Part shown: piece after piece, positions 11,173 to 24,539 of the stretch
Layout of the letters: each line of letters opens with the position of its first letter
Numbering within the stretch: position 1 is the first letter of the stretch
Assembly (NCBI GenBank): GCA_033675545.1
Contig: JAWDGP010000113.1
Location: forward strand, 98,501-162,500
DNA length: 64,000 bases
Origin: Elysia crispata
Lineage: Eukaryota > Mollusca > Gastropoda > Plakobranchidae
Direction of reading: 5' to 3'
Made by a program: the position numbers and the translations under genes
The notes under the pieces: model-generated
What the model saw: only the letters and a program-made list of their open reading frames with translations
Databases searched by the model: none
What the model was told of the DNA's origin: nothing

Positions 11173-13517
11173 CCGTGCATTGCCTCAGTCTGGGCAACTG
11201 TTGGGTGAATGTCATCGGCTCGGTATTTTGAAACGGAAGCTAACGCGAACTGTGTCACCTCGGTGTACCAAACACGTAGGACACAAAGAGCATCTTTGCA
11301 ACGTTTTCACCAAATTCTTGTCCTATCACTGGAATGATTGTGAAATGCCTTTCTATTTGGAGTGGAGTATACACACAGTGTATTGTTGATTGAATGTATA
11401 TAACTTAACTTCTCTTCTAAAGGTATCAGTTCAATGTGTATGAGTATGTGTGTATGGGTTGGTTTTTTTTTGGGTGGGGGGTAGAGGAGACACATGTATA
11501 TGTTCTTATCCAATGAGTCCAGAGTCTAGTCGTATTTAGTTGAGATCTTCAAGCTGCGCAAGCTATATTTGCTGATCCTAGCTTCACGTATCTTCCCCCG
11601 TCCATCAGCCCACATTCCTTTCTCTAGCTATCATAACACAGCTTCTAATTAATATTGCTTTTGTTTGGGTTGCTTCGTCACACCTGTTGTAACGAATTTT
11701 TTCGATGCCAGAATTCATTATATTGGTTGTACTTTTGCTACTTTCCAGCCAGTGTGATCACTGTTTCACGTGGTGTCATGAATTGTTACTTACAGTACCG
11801 GTAAATCGTCATCTCGCCTCTCGAGGTACTCAACTACTTTAATTAGCCAATCGCTACCTACCAACACAGCGGCGAACCAGCCGGGATAATTGGGTGGTTT
11901 CTATGGCAACGCCGAGTGGTTCTATCAGGGTGGTTCTCGCCTTGCTTGCGTCTTTCCTTGTTGAACCCTTCCCTTTCTCCCTCACTCCAGGGTTCAGTCA
12001 CACAATACAGATGACAGATCTTGTTGTCTTTCTCTTACTTATTACTCGTCTAGGAGTTATCGACCTGTCTCTCTCTTACTTATTACTCGTCTAGGAGTTA
12101 TCGATCTGTCTCTCTGGTGTTGCTTTGTGCGGCCAGGGTCTGTGAAACCTTCACATTTACAGGTGTGTGTGTATCTTCACGACTTCCCCCAGTTTTATTT
12201 CAATGTCTGTAGCTCGAACATAATTATTTTGTGACTTCAAAGTTCCTCGTTCTTGGCACGTTTTTCTCATGAGATGCCTGAACACATGAATGAAGTACTC
12301 ATAAGGTTTTCAGGCTCTAAACTCGTAAAACCCGAACTCGTTTAAAATCTAACCTTGAACTGTGGTTCTTGAACATAAATCATTGGTTCTGGGTCTGGAA
12401 CTAATCAGTAGCAATCTTGGAAGTAAGAACTGGCTCTAGATCTATCCCTAGCCGTCTTCAGGTGGTTACTCCTTTACGCCACGGTAGCTACAACATCATC
12501 ATCATCATCAACTAGTAAGGTATGGGTCTTCTTGAGTGATGCACAGCGCACTAGCGCTACACCCAGACCCTTCTCCATTGAGATATTTAATACAGGACGG
12601 TTTGGACTTTGATGCATGTTGTAATCAGGTGCTTGTGCTCTTAGAGTGTCAAGGGTCAAATGTTCAGACTGCCATTGTGTTGTTTTAGCGTTGCGCTTCG
12701 GTCGCACAGTTATGAATTAAAACGTGAGTCATCTTGTTAACTGGTTTGGTTTAAAATTTTTTTAAACTGATTATGAAATGAATTGGTATAGAGTTGCTTC
12801 TCTGAATTTAGAAATGCCGTAGATCTACACATCCTATAACGCAACCCGTGAAAAGAGGGCATTCTCCCAGCCTCACACCACAGTCACTCCTGGCGAATCA
12901 GGATTGGCGGTAAAGTTGAAAAAAATGTTTCCCAGGAACTGAAACCAGTTTCTATACGAGGAACAGAAAGCCGTTCTTTGCCCAAACCTCTAGCCCGTTA
13001 TAGACACTGAATAAAAGCCTAAAGGTAGCAGGTGAAAAGGCGCCGGGCGTGTGTGTAGTTTTTTTTTTTTTTTTTGCTATCTTTGTGCGTGTCTTTATGG
13101 CTGCAACGTAGCACTGTGCAAGTGTACAGGCGTGCAACAGTGGTGATGGGCGGCTTACCCCCACCAATACAACCCCTCCCCGCCTTTCCCCTCATATCCT
13201 TCCTCTTTAACGTTACTTTCACGAACATCACAAATCTACATGGTCGCGCCATGCGGGACAAAATCAAAAACGGCTTTTTTCCCCCCTCTCTAGGCCATAA
13301 CCATTAAATGCCTATGTTTTTTTTTTCTCCCTTCTTATTATGTCTGGTCTATCTTATCTGACGCATTAAAATGAGCTTCATGTGTTAATATCCTGGATGA
13401 TACAAGGAAGTGGAGAGCGTGCGTTCTGGAGTTCAAGGCCGTGAGATTTATGGAGAAAAAGTGCTTTGCGTCTGTTGACTCGTTTTTCCAGTATGACCAC
13501 ACGATTTGGATTTAGCC

Positions 13518-13519
<2 letters not shown>
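11173..13519. other. Unique non-coding DNA with a 41-bp duplication
   Basis: Two copies of a 41-bp unit (CTTACTTATTACTCG, starting 12034 and 12075) form a short tandem repeat. (ATC)n of about five units lies near 12496. No exon recognised. Confidence 0.6.

Positions 13520-13596
<77 letters not shown>
13520..13596. repeat. (CT)n microsatellite
   Basis: 77 bp of CT. Confidence 0.97.
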
Positions 13597-13602
<6 letters not shown>

Positions 13603-14396
13603 GTGTGTCTGCCATCACCATAGCTGCGAACTATGAGTAACCAAGTGTGATGAGCTAAATGTGTAGATGGACTATTTGTCTTCTCACACCCGATCTTTTC
13701 GGATGATTACATTAGCTTAAGGCTACACGTGACATTTTTTTTTGCTATTTTGGCTTCTTTGATGGGCAAGTCTGATTTCAGACGGGTGAATGTCAGGGAA
13801 AACTTAGATTTAGAGTGAGCCATACTCTATTTTGGTTGAAAGATGGGATTTGTTGAAGAAATGATTTTGGCTCAACTACATGTAGAACTTTGCATCATTG
13901 CTGCTGTTAAGGTTGCCTGTTCTGTCTTCACCAATATCAGAGAAACCGTACCCGAATTGATGGTGTGCGCCTTAACTGATGAATGCTACCTCACACATAT
14001 TCTTTGTCCATGTATTACAGATTAAACCTTGATCACCGATACACGAACATATTAGGTTTTTAGGCCCATTGCCACAAAACAAGAGGGCGTCGCATTGGGT
14101 GAAAACAAACCAACTCCAGTGTTCACATCGAGTGTGTAGGTTTGTAACTGAAGCATACTGTATAGTGCGGTGTTCTGTAACGAGTTGGTGCCGTGCCGCC
14201 TCGAGAGAATCTCTATCCTCTCATCACAGTGTACTATCAGTGTTGCTGTGCTTGCTGCCCGGGTTATTTTAGACTTGGCCCACAACCAGGAGGGCATGCT
14301 CCGAATATCTGCAGTGTTTCTGATCCCACCCTGAAGGTCGGAGTTGAAACTTGTGTACACAGATCTGGATCTAGCTGGGGCTCGGTGATAACGTAC
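13597..14396. other. Unique non-coding DNA
   Basis: Overlapping frames on both strands (13843-14360) show no domain or paired splice sites. Confidence 0.5.
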
Positions 14397-14484
<88 letters not shown>

Positions 14485-14547
14485 GTCTGTCTATCTTTCT
14501 ATCTGCCTGTCTGTCTGTCTATCTTTCTATCTGTCTGTCTATCTATA
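14397..14547. repeat. (ATCT)n/(GTCT)n compound tetranucleotide repeat
   Basis: About 150 bp in which blocks of ATCT and GTCT alternate. It is followed by a short (TG)n at 14559-14573. Confidence 0.97.
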
Positions 14548-15484
14548 CTCGTATATATGTGTGTGTGTGTGTAGGGATGAACAGAGTAAAGGGAGTCTTG
14601 TCTCTGTCACTCATTTACAAGCTAAACAAGTGAAAGTACACGTACATGTCCACGTACAACTCTACATTTTCAAGTCAAATCGAACGGCCTGAACCATGCG
14701 CCTGATTTTTTTTTTTTTTGAATTTAAGAGAAAAGATGAGTTGGTGTGCAACATTCTGTTTACTTAAATAATAATATAGATACACACGTATACGGTGGTT
14801 CGTAAATGATGACCAGTCTGCTGCTGTAGCTGGCCCAAGAGACGGAATCCCGCAGTATCGCTACACTGTGTCGTGTGGTGCTCGGGCGTGTAGCTAGCTA
14901 CAGTGTAACGTTTTCATAACGTTAAGCTCAATGTGTGCGGCAATAGTAAATCAGTAGGTAGTTAAAAAAAACACAGGAAAAAACAAAACACACATAAAAA
15001 GGATTGCGAGATAAGAGGGCTGTGTTGTAACTAAGCTTAGCCTAGCCTCCGCACAGTTCAGACAAGCTGTCCAAAAACTGGCTGTTGTTTGCAATTTGGC
15101 CCAGAATGTTGGAAGGGCAAAGCAAGGTTTCCAGGTTGCGATATACGAGCATAGCGGGCACACAACAGTTAAGGGGAAGGGTTGAAGGGGGGTTGGGGTT
15201 GGCACATGGCGATGAGTCATCCCCACCTTCATGCCAGGTCGATGAAAGCCTCTCTGTACTCCACTTCTCCCCCTCGCTCCCTCTCGGTTCTCGGCTGGTA
15301 ACGACAGTCAGCCAGTGATTTAGTCTGTGTGGTTGTGGAGAAAGCTTTTAGAGCCAGTTCATGGCTTCAGGCTTGCCTCCTGGTGAGGAAGGCTTGGGAG
15401 ACTATGCGTATAGCCGATTCTCAACAGTAAAGGCTGTGATACTGCTATTGCTGGCTCGCTTGCCTGGCGTAAACCCGTCGGGTT
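14548..15484. other. Unique non-coding DNA
   Basis: It contains a 14-bp palindrome, TGTAGCTAGCTACA, near 14889. No exon recognised. Confidence 0.5.
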
Positions 15485-16031
15485 TGAGTTCAACTAGGTT
15501 TCTATAATGTGTGTGTGTGTATGACTTCAACTAGGTTTCTATAGTGTGTGTGTATGGGTTCAACTAGGTTTCTATAGTGTGTGTGTGTATATGAGTTCAA
15601 CGTTTCTATAGTGTGTGTGTGTGTATGAGTTCAACTAGGTTTCTATAGTGTGTGCGTATGAGTTCAACGTTTCTATAGTGTGTGTGTGTGTATGAGTTCA
15701 ACTAGGTTACTATAGTGTGTGTGTATGAGTTCAACTAGGTTTCTATAGTGTGTGTGTGTATGAGTTCAACGTTTCTATAGTGTGTGTGTGTATGAGTTCA
15801 ACTAGGTTTCTATAGTGTGTGTGTGTGTATGAGTTCAACTAGGTTTCTATAGTGTGTGTGTATGAGTTCAACGTTTCTATAGTGTGTGTGTGTATGAGTT
15901 CAACTAGGTTTCTATAGTGTGTGTGTATGAGTTCAACTATGTTTCTACAGTGTATGTGTGTATGAGTTCAACTAGGTTTCTATAGTGTGTGTGTGTGAGT
16001 TCAACGTTTCTATAGTGTGTGTGTGTGTATG
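15485..16031. repeat. About 33-bp minisatellite with internal (GT)n, 16 copies
   Basis: The unit starts GAGTTCAACTAGGTTTCTAT and ends in AGTG(TG)nTAT. A second form lacks the three bases TAG (GTTCAACGTTTC). Long and short forms are interspersed, and the GT stretch also varies in length. Confidence 0.95.
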
Positions 16032-16925
16032 TCGAGCGCTAAGTGTTGATGCCTCCATCGTGTCAGAACCTGTTTGAGGAATAATGTGATCTTGCCCTAC
16101 TTAATTCAGACCCGTAGTAGTAGCAAACGTACGCCTGACTATGGGTTAAACTTTAATGGGGTTTTTAGCACAAAATAATGGCGCAATATCACAGTTGGAG
16201 TAAAAACCTCGAAATGTGGTTGCTCTGTGGTCATGGTGTGTCCAGACCTCTCCCTGTTCTGTAATGTTACCTCAGTTTCTGAAATAACGGGTTTGTATTT
16301 ACACACCTTTATATCAACTGGGCGGCGTGCGGGGCTAAAATACTTCTTGCCGATCCTTGTTTTTAATGGAGGACATTTTTTTCATCCGTCCGATTCCCTT
16401 TTTTAGTGTAGGATCTCTATGATCCCTCCTTTTTACTCACTGACCGTTTCCAGATGAAAGCATCGTGCTATATATCGTAGTTAGTCCTGGTACCGATAAT
16501 GGCGCCATTTTTATCAACCTGGAGATGCTAGACCTCGCGATACGGTCTGTGTTATGCCCCGACCATTCCTGGTTACCCAGCGCTGAGCTGTCTGTGGCTA
16601 GAGTGATAGTCACTGACACCAGACTCTTACGGCACCAAGCGCTTTGAACGTCTGGTCTTATGGTCGAACTCTCAGGATGTGTATCCGCGAGGCTTTTCAC
16701 CAGACTTCCTCTCGTGCTGGGTGAAAAACTTTAGATTGCGGAAGCCCCGATTTTGTAGTATGATATTTTTAGTTTAAAACATCTGGTTGACTGTTTTTTC
16801 CCCACACTTTTTTTGTCGGTTATCTGCTGGCTCTGGTGATGGGTTTATCAAGATGTGCGAAACTGCTAATCGGCTTTGGCGCCTCCGAACAGTGTTCAGT
16901 GTGTCAAACAATGGCTCTATATTTT

Positions 16926-16929
<4 letters not shown>
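16032..16929. other. Unique non-coding DNA
   Basis: An acceptor-like CGTTTCCAG at 16445-16453 precedes a frame open to 16647, but no downstream donor or recognisable protein supports an exon. Confidence 0.5.

Positions 16930-16997
<68 letters not shown>
16930..16997. repeat. (CT)n microsatellite
   Basis: 68 bp of CT. Confidence 0.97.
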
Positions 16998-17000
<3 letters not shown>

Positions 17001-17879
17001 CGTTTGACCTATCTAACGCACTGGCCCGAGGTCTATTTTCCATGGTATTTGTACACACGCTTATCTTATGATTTCAGTCTCATCGAACACATACGTGCTT
17101 TTATTTCGACGTGTCTGTAGCTCTGACCTCTTGTATCTTTGATGGATGAAAGTGAAAGAAAGATTATGTGGTCGAGATTCTGGTACACATCTCGCCACGC
17201 CACGCCGTTCAGGCCGCAAAGCATGTTGATATTCTCTTCTTGGATAGGATCGGGCTGGTTGTTTCGATTCTTCATTTAAGGCTGGGTCTCACCTAGAGCT
17301 GCTGCCTGAGTTTGGCTCTATGCCCCGTGACCATTTAAAGGATTTCGAGTTATATCAAGGCGGCTTGGGTCTGCGCTGAGTTGGACGTCCTAGGAGGTTA
17401 CCGAGAAATCTGAACACGAAGCTGTAAGCGGACGGTGGTCAAACTTGGAACGTTCCGCCGCCTGGTGGGTTCTCTAACTCCAGTAGATCTAGATCAAGTG
17501 ACCTGAGGTGAGAACTCGGGGCCAGAGATTAGCTCTGCTCGCACAGGTCCAGCTAAGCCGCCTTTCTGGAGGAGATTAAACCCGTGGATTGAGCCCCAAA
17601 TCCCCCGGATCATGTCCGAGGATTACGACTTTATTAGCTTCGGCTACCAGGTTAGGAAGTTATCGAGCTGCCCTCTGAGCCGATTATTCCATATACTGTA
17701 GACTAACTCCCAACATGGCCGCCTCTCATTAATTTGATGTCCTGCTTAGTTCGACGTAACCGTGGCTGTGTTTTCCTGGCCCTCGTGTATCGATCCGGGC
17801 AGAGGACCATTCAGTGCTGGCCAGGACTGGTCTGGAGCTGTTGTCGGCTGGAGCTAGGCGGCCGCTCGCCAGCAGGTCT
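16998..17879. other. Unique non-coding DNA
   Basis: A short ATG frame at 17612 (MSEDYDFISFGYQ) ends at CAG|GTTAGG, a weak donor-like site. This is too little to call an exon. The 17-mer GAAGTTATCGAGCTGCC at 17654 matches one near 6247. Confidence 0.5.
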
Positions 17880-19915
17880 GGGTTGGTCTGGTGGTAGATC
17901 CACGATGAACGGGAATCTGGTGGTAGATCCCTGGTAAATAGTAGTCCTGGTTGTTCATTATGAGATTCACGATAAATCGTAGTCTGGGTTAATCTGGATG
18001 GGATCCACGATAAATCGTAGTCTGGGTTGGTCTGGTGGTAGATCCACGATGAACGGGATTCTGGTGGTAGATCCATGGTAAATAGTAGTCCTGGTTGTTC
18101 ATTATGAGATTCACGACAAATCGTAGTCTGGGTTGGTCTGGTGGTAGATCCACGATGAACTGGATTCTGGTGGTAGATCCATGGTAAATAGTAGTCCTGG
18201 TTGTTCATTATGAGATTCACGATAAATCGTAGTCTGGGTTGGTCTAGATAGGATCCACGATGAATCTTAATCTGGATTAGTCTGGTGTATATCCACGATG
18301 AATCGTAGTCTGGGTTGGTCTGAGATCCACGATGAACCGGAGTCTGGGTTGGTCTGGTGGTAGATCCACGATGAACCGGAGTCTGGGTTGGTCTGGTCTG
18401 GTGGTAGATCCACGGTGCATCGTAGTCTGGGTTGGTCTGGTGGTAGATCCACGATGAATCGTAGTCTGGGTTGGTCTGGTCTGGTGGTAGATCCACGATG
18501 AACCGGAGTCTGGGTTGGTCTGGTGGTAGATCCACGATGCATCGTAGTCTGGGTTGGTCTGGTGGTAGATCCACGATGAACCGGAGTCTGGGTTGGTCTG
18601 GTGGTAGATCCACGATGAACCGGAGTCTGGGTTGGTCTGGTCTGGTGGTAGATCCACGATGCATCGTAGTCTGGGTTGGTCTGGTGGTAGATCCACGATG
18701 AACCGGAGTCTGGGTTGGTCTGGTGGTAGATCCACGATGAACCGGAGTCTGGGTTGGTCTGGTCTGGTGGTAGATCCACGATGCATCGTAGTCTGGGTTG
18801 GTCTGGTGGTAGATCCACGATGAACCGGAGTCTGGGTTGGTCTGGTGGTAGATCCACGATGAACCGGAGTCTGGGTTGGTCTGGTCTGGTGGTAGATCCA
18901 CGATGAACCGGAGTCTGGGTTGGTCTGGTCTGGTGGTAGATCCACGATGAACCGGAGTCCCCGGGGTTGGTCTGGTCTGGTGGTAGATCCACGATGAACC
19001 GGAGTCTGGGTTGGTCTGGTCTGGTGGTAGATCCACGATGAACCGGAGTCCCCGGGGTTGGTCTGGTCTGGTGGTAGATCCACGATGAACCGGAGTCTGG
19101 GTTGGTCTTGTCTGGTGGTAGATCCACGATGAACCGGAGTCCCCGGGGTTGGTCTGGTCTGGTGGTAGATCCACGATGAACCGGAGTCCCCGGGGTTGGT
19201 CTGGTCTGGTGGTAGATCCACGATGAACCGGAGTCTGGGTTGGTCTGGTCTGGTGGTAGATCCACGATGAACCGGAGTCTGGGTTGGTCTGGTCTGGTGG
19301 TAGATCCACGATGAACCGGAGTCCCCGGGGTTGGTCTGGTCTGGTGGTAGATCCACGATGAACCGGAGTCCCCGGGGTTGGTCTGGTCTGGTGGTAGATC
19401 CACGATGAACCGGAGTCTGGGTTGGTCTGGTCTGGTGGTAGATCCACGATGAACCGGAGTCCCCGGGGTTGGTCTGGTCTGGTGGTAGATCCACGATGAA
19501 CCGGAGTCTGGGTTGGTCTGATTTGGTGGTAGATCCACGATGCATCGTAGTCTGGGTTGGTCTGGTCTGGTGGTAGATCCACGACGAACCGGAGTCTGGG
19601 TTGGTCTGGTCTGGTGGTAGATCCACGGTGCATCGTAGTCTGGGTTGGTCTGGTGGTAGATCCACGATGCATCGTAGTCTGGGTTGGTCTGGTCTGGTGT
19701 TAGATCCACGATGCATCGTAGTCTGGGTTGGTCTGGTGGTAGATCCACGATGCATCGTAGTCTGGGTTGGTCTGGTCTGGTGGTAGATCCACGGTGCATC
19801 GTAGTCTGGGTTGGTCTGGTGGTAGATCCACGATGCATCGTAGTCTGGGTTGGTCTTACTGAGATTCACCATAAATCGCAGTCTGGGTAGGTCTGGTGTA
19901 GATCCACGATGAATC
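17880..19915. repeat. 2-kb minisatellite with 39/44/47-bp unit variants
   Basis: The core unit reads GGTCTGGTGG, TAGATCCACGATGAACCGGA, GTCTGGGTT (39 bp). Adding one CTGGT makes 44 bp, and replacing the end with GTCCCCGGGGTT makes 47 bp. Roughly 45 units are present. The 5' part (17880-18300) has a larger composite unit containing CCTGGTTGTTCATTATGAG, starting at 17946, 18090 and 18196. Units near the 3' end carry GCATCG rather than GAACCG. On the minus strand all three frames are open for over 500 codons, giving Pro/Thr/Arg/Asp-rich peptides such as RGSTTRPDQPR. I treat these as repeat artefacts. Confidence 0.97.
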
Positions 19916-20263
19916 GTAGTTTATTCCCAGTCTTGCATTGTGCCAAATGTATCTGGCCTGTGACTAACTCAGCCTCAGCTCCGAGGCATCTTTCCATGGA
20001 GCGGTTAGTCCCAGTACTAGACGTTTCCCGGTGTGGATTGAAGGAAATCAAAGCTGCCACCGACCAAAGTACGTTTGCTGGTATGGACATGAGCTTCTCC
20101 TCGACTTAGGTATCCCATGTTTTTTTTTTCCCCTCCCCTTTTGATTGTCTCCTACGCTTTTCTCGAGCTAGCGTTCCACGTGGAGCTAATTTTATCGCCT
20201 CCTTATCGCAGTCGCAACCTGCAGCTCGTTTTCTTTGTATTCTCTCCCTTCCTCCTCGTTCGA

Positions 20264-20265
<2 letters not shown>

Positions 20266-20328
<63 letters not shown>

Positions 20329-20331
20329 CTC
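20266..20331. repeat. (CT)n microsatellite
   Basis: About 66 bp of CT. A looser CT-rich zone continues at 20455-20525. Confidence 0.96.
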
Positions 20332-20878
20332 TGTTCCCTCCCCAAACCTCTGCGAACGGTCAAATCGTGACATCGATTTCTCCTGAATTCCTCCGGCTTA
20401 CGTCCCCTAGCGTGAGAGATAAATTTCCACCCCATCCATCACAGTCAGGATGTTTCCCTCTCTCTCTGTCTCTCTGTCTCTGTCTCCCTCTCTCTCTACC
20501 CTCTCTCTCTCCCCCTCCCCTCTCTGACCAGCCGAACCCAGCGTCCCCGACTCTCTCATCCAGCTCCGCAGTCCAGGCCAACAAGGTTACAAGCCCGGCA
20601 TTACGTTTTTTTATCGTCATCTGATCCATCGGTCGCGTGTCGGGCGGCAGAGTGGCAGAGCCCCCGTCATGCATGGGCCACCGCCGCCCCCTCCCATCTT
20701 CCTCTTCAAACTCTGCACCGCCTGGTGAGGCCTGGAGAGTGGAGACCCAGTGCAGCTCTGATGTGGTGTGATCAATGCAAAGACACAGTTAATAAAAAAA
20801 AAAATAAATGGGAGGATGTTTCGTTGATTTTGATGGATGAGTTGTTTTTTTATTCAAGTTGTGTGAGGAAAAAAAGAG

Positions 20879-20884
<6 letters not shown>

Positions 20885-20973
<89 letters not shown>

Positions 20974-20982
20974 GGGGAGAGA
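20885..20982. repeat. (GA)n microsatellite with G15 run
   Basis: 78 bp of GA followed directly by about 15 G and GAGAGA. Confidence 0.97.
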
Positions 20983-21231
20983 AATGATCTGTTATTACTT
21001 ACTACCTTTTCTTTACAACTTTCGTAAGACACTCTCAGAGATCTCTAAAGCATGTGGGATGGTGATTGCAGCAAGGAAAAAAAATCGAAACGGAACTGGA
21101 CCGTATCGAAACATTCACACAGCATGCATGGTTTAGCATGGTTTGCCTCACCAATTACTGGACGATTCCCCTAGTTTCGTTCTATTCGTTATATTTAAAA
21201 TACATTTTCCCATCTGTTCATTGAGTAGTCC

Positions 21232-21233
21232 TC

Positions 21234-21276
<43 letters not shown>

Positions 21277-21277
21277 A
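21232..21277. repeat. (CT)n(CA)n compound microsatellite
   Basis: CT switches to CA at about 21253. Confidence 0.96.
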
Positions 21278-22067
21278 TTGTCTCTCTCAATCTCCCTCCC
21301 CGTCTGTCTCTCCTCCCTCTCCTCCCCTCTACAAATGACTAGCGAGACTGACTCAATACACGTATCTGTGAGTAGCAGCTGCGGTACCCGCTCTTCCTAA
21401 AAAAAAAATAAAATAATTTCAATGAAGATAATAGGCCATTTCTCACTGGCTTTGTAATTTTATTTTATATTTTGTTTGTCTTACTCTGTGTGATAGAAAA
21501 AGTCGAGGAAGAAGTTATAACGCTAGAGAAGGGTTGTTGGGTTTGTTCCATCATGTTTTGTATCTTGGGGAGTTCCTTGAGGTGGGGCCGGTCTCCCCTT
21601 CAGTGTTCTTTCAGTTTCATGTGAAACGTGACAAAAATATTTTGCTCGAGTCGCGCTCATTTGTTCTAACTTCTTCTCCTCAGCTCTTGCCCCAGTTTTT
21701 GTTTGTTTGCTGTGTGTTGTTCTTCCTTACTCCGACAAATAGTTCTATCCTTAATGTTGACAAGATAAGATAAGGTAAGATAAGATAACACCTTTTTTCT
21801 CTCTCCTCCCTCACTCTGTCTTGGAACGCAATACCAGTAACCGGATGTTGTGCTGGCTTGGCTGACCCGTCCGTTGCTGCTGACCGTGGTTGTAGTTGTG
21901 TGTGTGTGTGTGTGGTGGTGGTGGTTGTAGTTGGGCTAATGGTGATCGTAGTCGCCGGCTGCCGCGCGGTGGTTGGTGGTGGTGGTGGTAGTGGTTGTCG
22001 TGACAAGCCCAGTCAGGGGAGTGTGGAAAAATCGATCTTTCTGACATCAGCCGCAGGAATACTCTGG

Positions 22068-22068
<1 letters not shown>

Positions 22069-22132
<64 letters not shown>
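22069..22132. repeat. (CT)n microsatellite
   Basis: 64 bp of CT, followed about 25 bp later by an 18-base T-run. Confidence 0.97.
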
Positions 22133-22136
<4 letters not shown>

Positions 22137-23766
22137 CAGCGTTTGAGTGGTCTGCTATTTTTTTTTTTTTTTTTTTATATAATTTTGTTTATATTGTTTG
22201 GGAGGATGAAAAAAGGACGGGGGGGTAGATGTTGAATTGCTTGTAAAAACGGACGAGTCCCCTTTCCCGTATTTTTGAAAGAATCGCTATAGATATAGAC
22301 TTTGGAATAGAATATTCCGTATTGATTTTTATGAACAATGCTGGTATGGCTTGCCAAATGAAGGCAAGCTGGCTTGGGACAGTGGAGAAAAAACGTCTGT
22401 AACAATTGCGATGCGTTCTGAAGGAGGGGAAATAGTAAACATGTATCCCCGTGACATTCTTTATCTGTTCCACAATCACATTCAACATAATCCCAAAGTC
22501 TTAGGCTTGGCCCAGTCTGAAGAGAGACCGACATACTTCAAGCATGAGTATAATGTCAGGTTTAATTGACCAGAAAAGTATTATGTCAAGACATGGCTTT
22601 CTAATTATGGGGTAGAAGAAGCTGTTCATATTAACATCCAGTGGCTCGAGTAAGTTAGGGTCAACAATTAGTGACAAACCAGCTTTTTTTGGTGGAGTCA
22701 ACAATATTGACATCCCAGGTTTGATTCTTTCATTGCAGTTTTATGGAGTTATTCATATTTGAATCTTTCTGTTATGTTTTCATTTCATTTGAATCTGTTG
22801 GCATCCTAATAAAATTCCGTTAAAAACGCATATCTCGCATTTGCACGCAGACATGAGAGAAATGCTGCGGCGCATGCGCACTACAACTTTGGTTATTTAC
22901 TCTTGTCAGGCAGAATATATATGTCACTTGACATTATTTGATACCTATGACATTGAACGGACATCTACGTCGCCTTACACTTAATACGATATCGTCTGTG
23001 GTGAGAGCCCCGGCTGTATCTACGTTTATCAGGAAGCGACTTCGGGTTTGGCAATGACTAAATAAATAAAGCGGTAGCAGACTCACACTTCAAATCTATA
23101 GGATGGAGCCGTGTGTAGGCGACCTCAGAACTCTGACGTTATAATTATATATTCATGACAACGAATTTAATTAGCAGCGCCCTCTAATCACTGATTTTGT
23201 TTGTTTTTTTCTTTTCATTTTAAGTCTTATCTCTTTATTTTGTTTTGTTTTGTTTTCGAAAGCGTGGCAAACTTCTCTTAAAACGCGCAGTCGTTGACCT
23301 CACTCAGCACAACTGTTATCAAAGCCCAGGCCACATATTTATTTCGTCTAAACTTTTTGTTAAGTTGCTCTAAAAATACTCCACGCTGTCTCGGTATCTG
23401 TTCAAACTTGGAACGGGATTCCTGCCAATTCAGTTGTGATGGTTTTTTTTCCCTTGTCTCTCTTTCCCTCCCCCCCATACTTTGCGGATATTTTTTAAAA
23501 TGTTCCCATCCATCTTATTCTCACGCAGGCGGGATCGTTTTGCATTTTAAACATGTGGAAAATGATCTGGTTTTTATTTATTTATTTATTTATTTATTTA
23601 AAATTTTATGTGTCGAGAGAACTTAAGTTTAAAAGTGCAAATGTTTGGGGAAGCGACACAGCTGTATGAAACAGATGTATTTGCTGAGGTGAAATTAGCA
23701 GAATGATATTTCTATATTTGAATTTTGGGTTATCCAAAATGGCATGCCTTTCGTTCTCGTTTCAAC
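22133..23766. other. Unique non-coding DNA
   Basis: Frames on both strands between 22175 and 22713 look non-repetitive but hold no recognisable domain and are mutually overlapping. (TTTA)n occurs at 23576-23600. Confidence 0.5.
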
Positions 23767-23774
23767 TCTCTGTC

Positions 23775-23861
<87 letters not shown>
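23767..23861. repeat. (CT)n microsatellite
   Basis: About 95 bp of CT with two early GTCT interruptions. Confidence 0.97.
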
Positions 23862-23862
<1 letters not shown>

Positions 23863-24461
23863 TTCGTTCGTGTAGCAGCTATCTTTTACTTAATTTCTTG
23901 TTCAGTCATACTCACACTTTCCTATTCGCCTCCCATGACCAGTCCATCTTCCCCCTATCTGTAACACATCTTTGGACACACACGCACACACCTCCCCCGA
24001 TATGCGATTCATTACCCATTTTCCCTCCTCTATCAAAGATATATTTTTTTTTTTTTTTTTTTTTTTAAATTTATTTCATCCGGCTCTCTTCTTGCTCCCT
24101 CTCTGCCTATGTTTTTGGTGTATGTCCTCTGCTCTTTGCTCACACTCGCTGCAAAAAAAAAAAAAAAAAAAGCCATCGTCGAGCGGCTTATAAACCGGTT
24201 GATGAAGTAGATCTGATGCAATGTTTGCTCATCTTGTCCTGATGCTGGCGCCTGTCCCATCCCAGCAGACAGCAGTAACAGCAGCAGCAGCAGCTGGGGC
24301 CTGGGGGCACGGGGCTCAGGTCTGATGGCTACACCAGAGATCTCGGCAAATACTGGTTTTCGCTCAATAATTTTCGTTATTTTTTTTTTATACTTAGGTT
24401 TGATTTCTCGTAGTAAGGTTTAGAGACAGTAATAGTTCTTCCTGGTAAGTCTTGTCTGTCT

Positions 24462-24463
<2 letters not shown>

Positions 24464-24534
<71 letters not shown>
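24464..24534. repeat. (CT)n microsatellite
   Basis: 71 bp of CT. A donor-like CTGGTAAGT lies just upstream near 24443, without a supported exon. Confidence 0.97.

Positions 24535-24539
<5 letters not shown>

Noticed and set aside
16454-16647. Frame after an acceptor-like CAG that looked like a terminal exon
   Set aside because: No recognisable protein, no upstream partner exon and no polyadenylation context.
17612-17650. Short ATG frame MSEDYDFISFGYQ ending at CAG|GTTAGG, considered as SPEN exon 1
   Set aside because: It lacks the RNP2 WVGNLP-type strand and its phase (0) does not match the SPEN exon, which needs two leading bases.
17729-19872. Minus-strand frames of 647, 523 and 531 codons
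   Set aside because: They are overlapping translations of one minisatellite in three registers, with no non-repeat domain, so they are not independent genes.
22175-22713. Overlapping minus-strand frames that looked like a decayed transposon
   Set aside because: No catalytic motif, zinc finger or terminal repeat could be identified.
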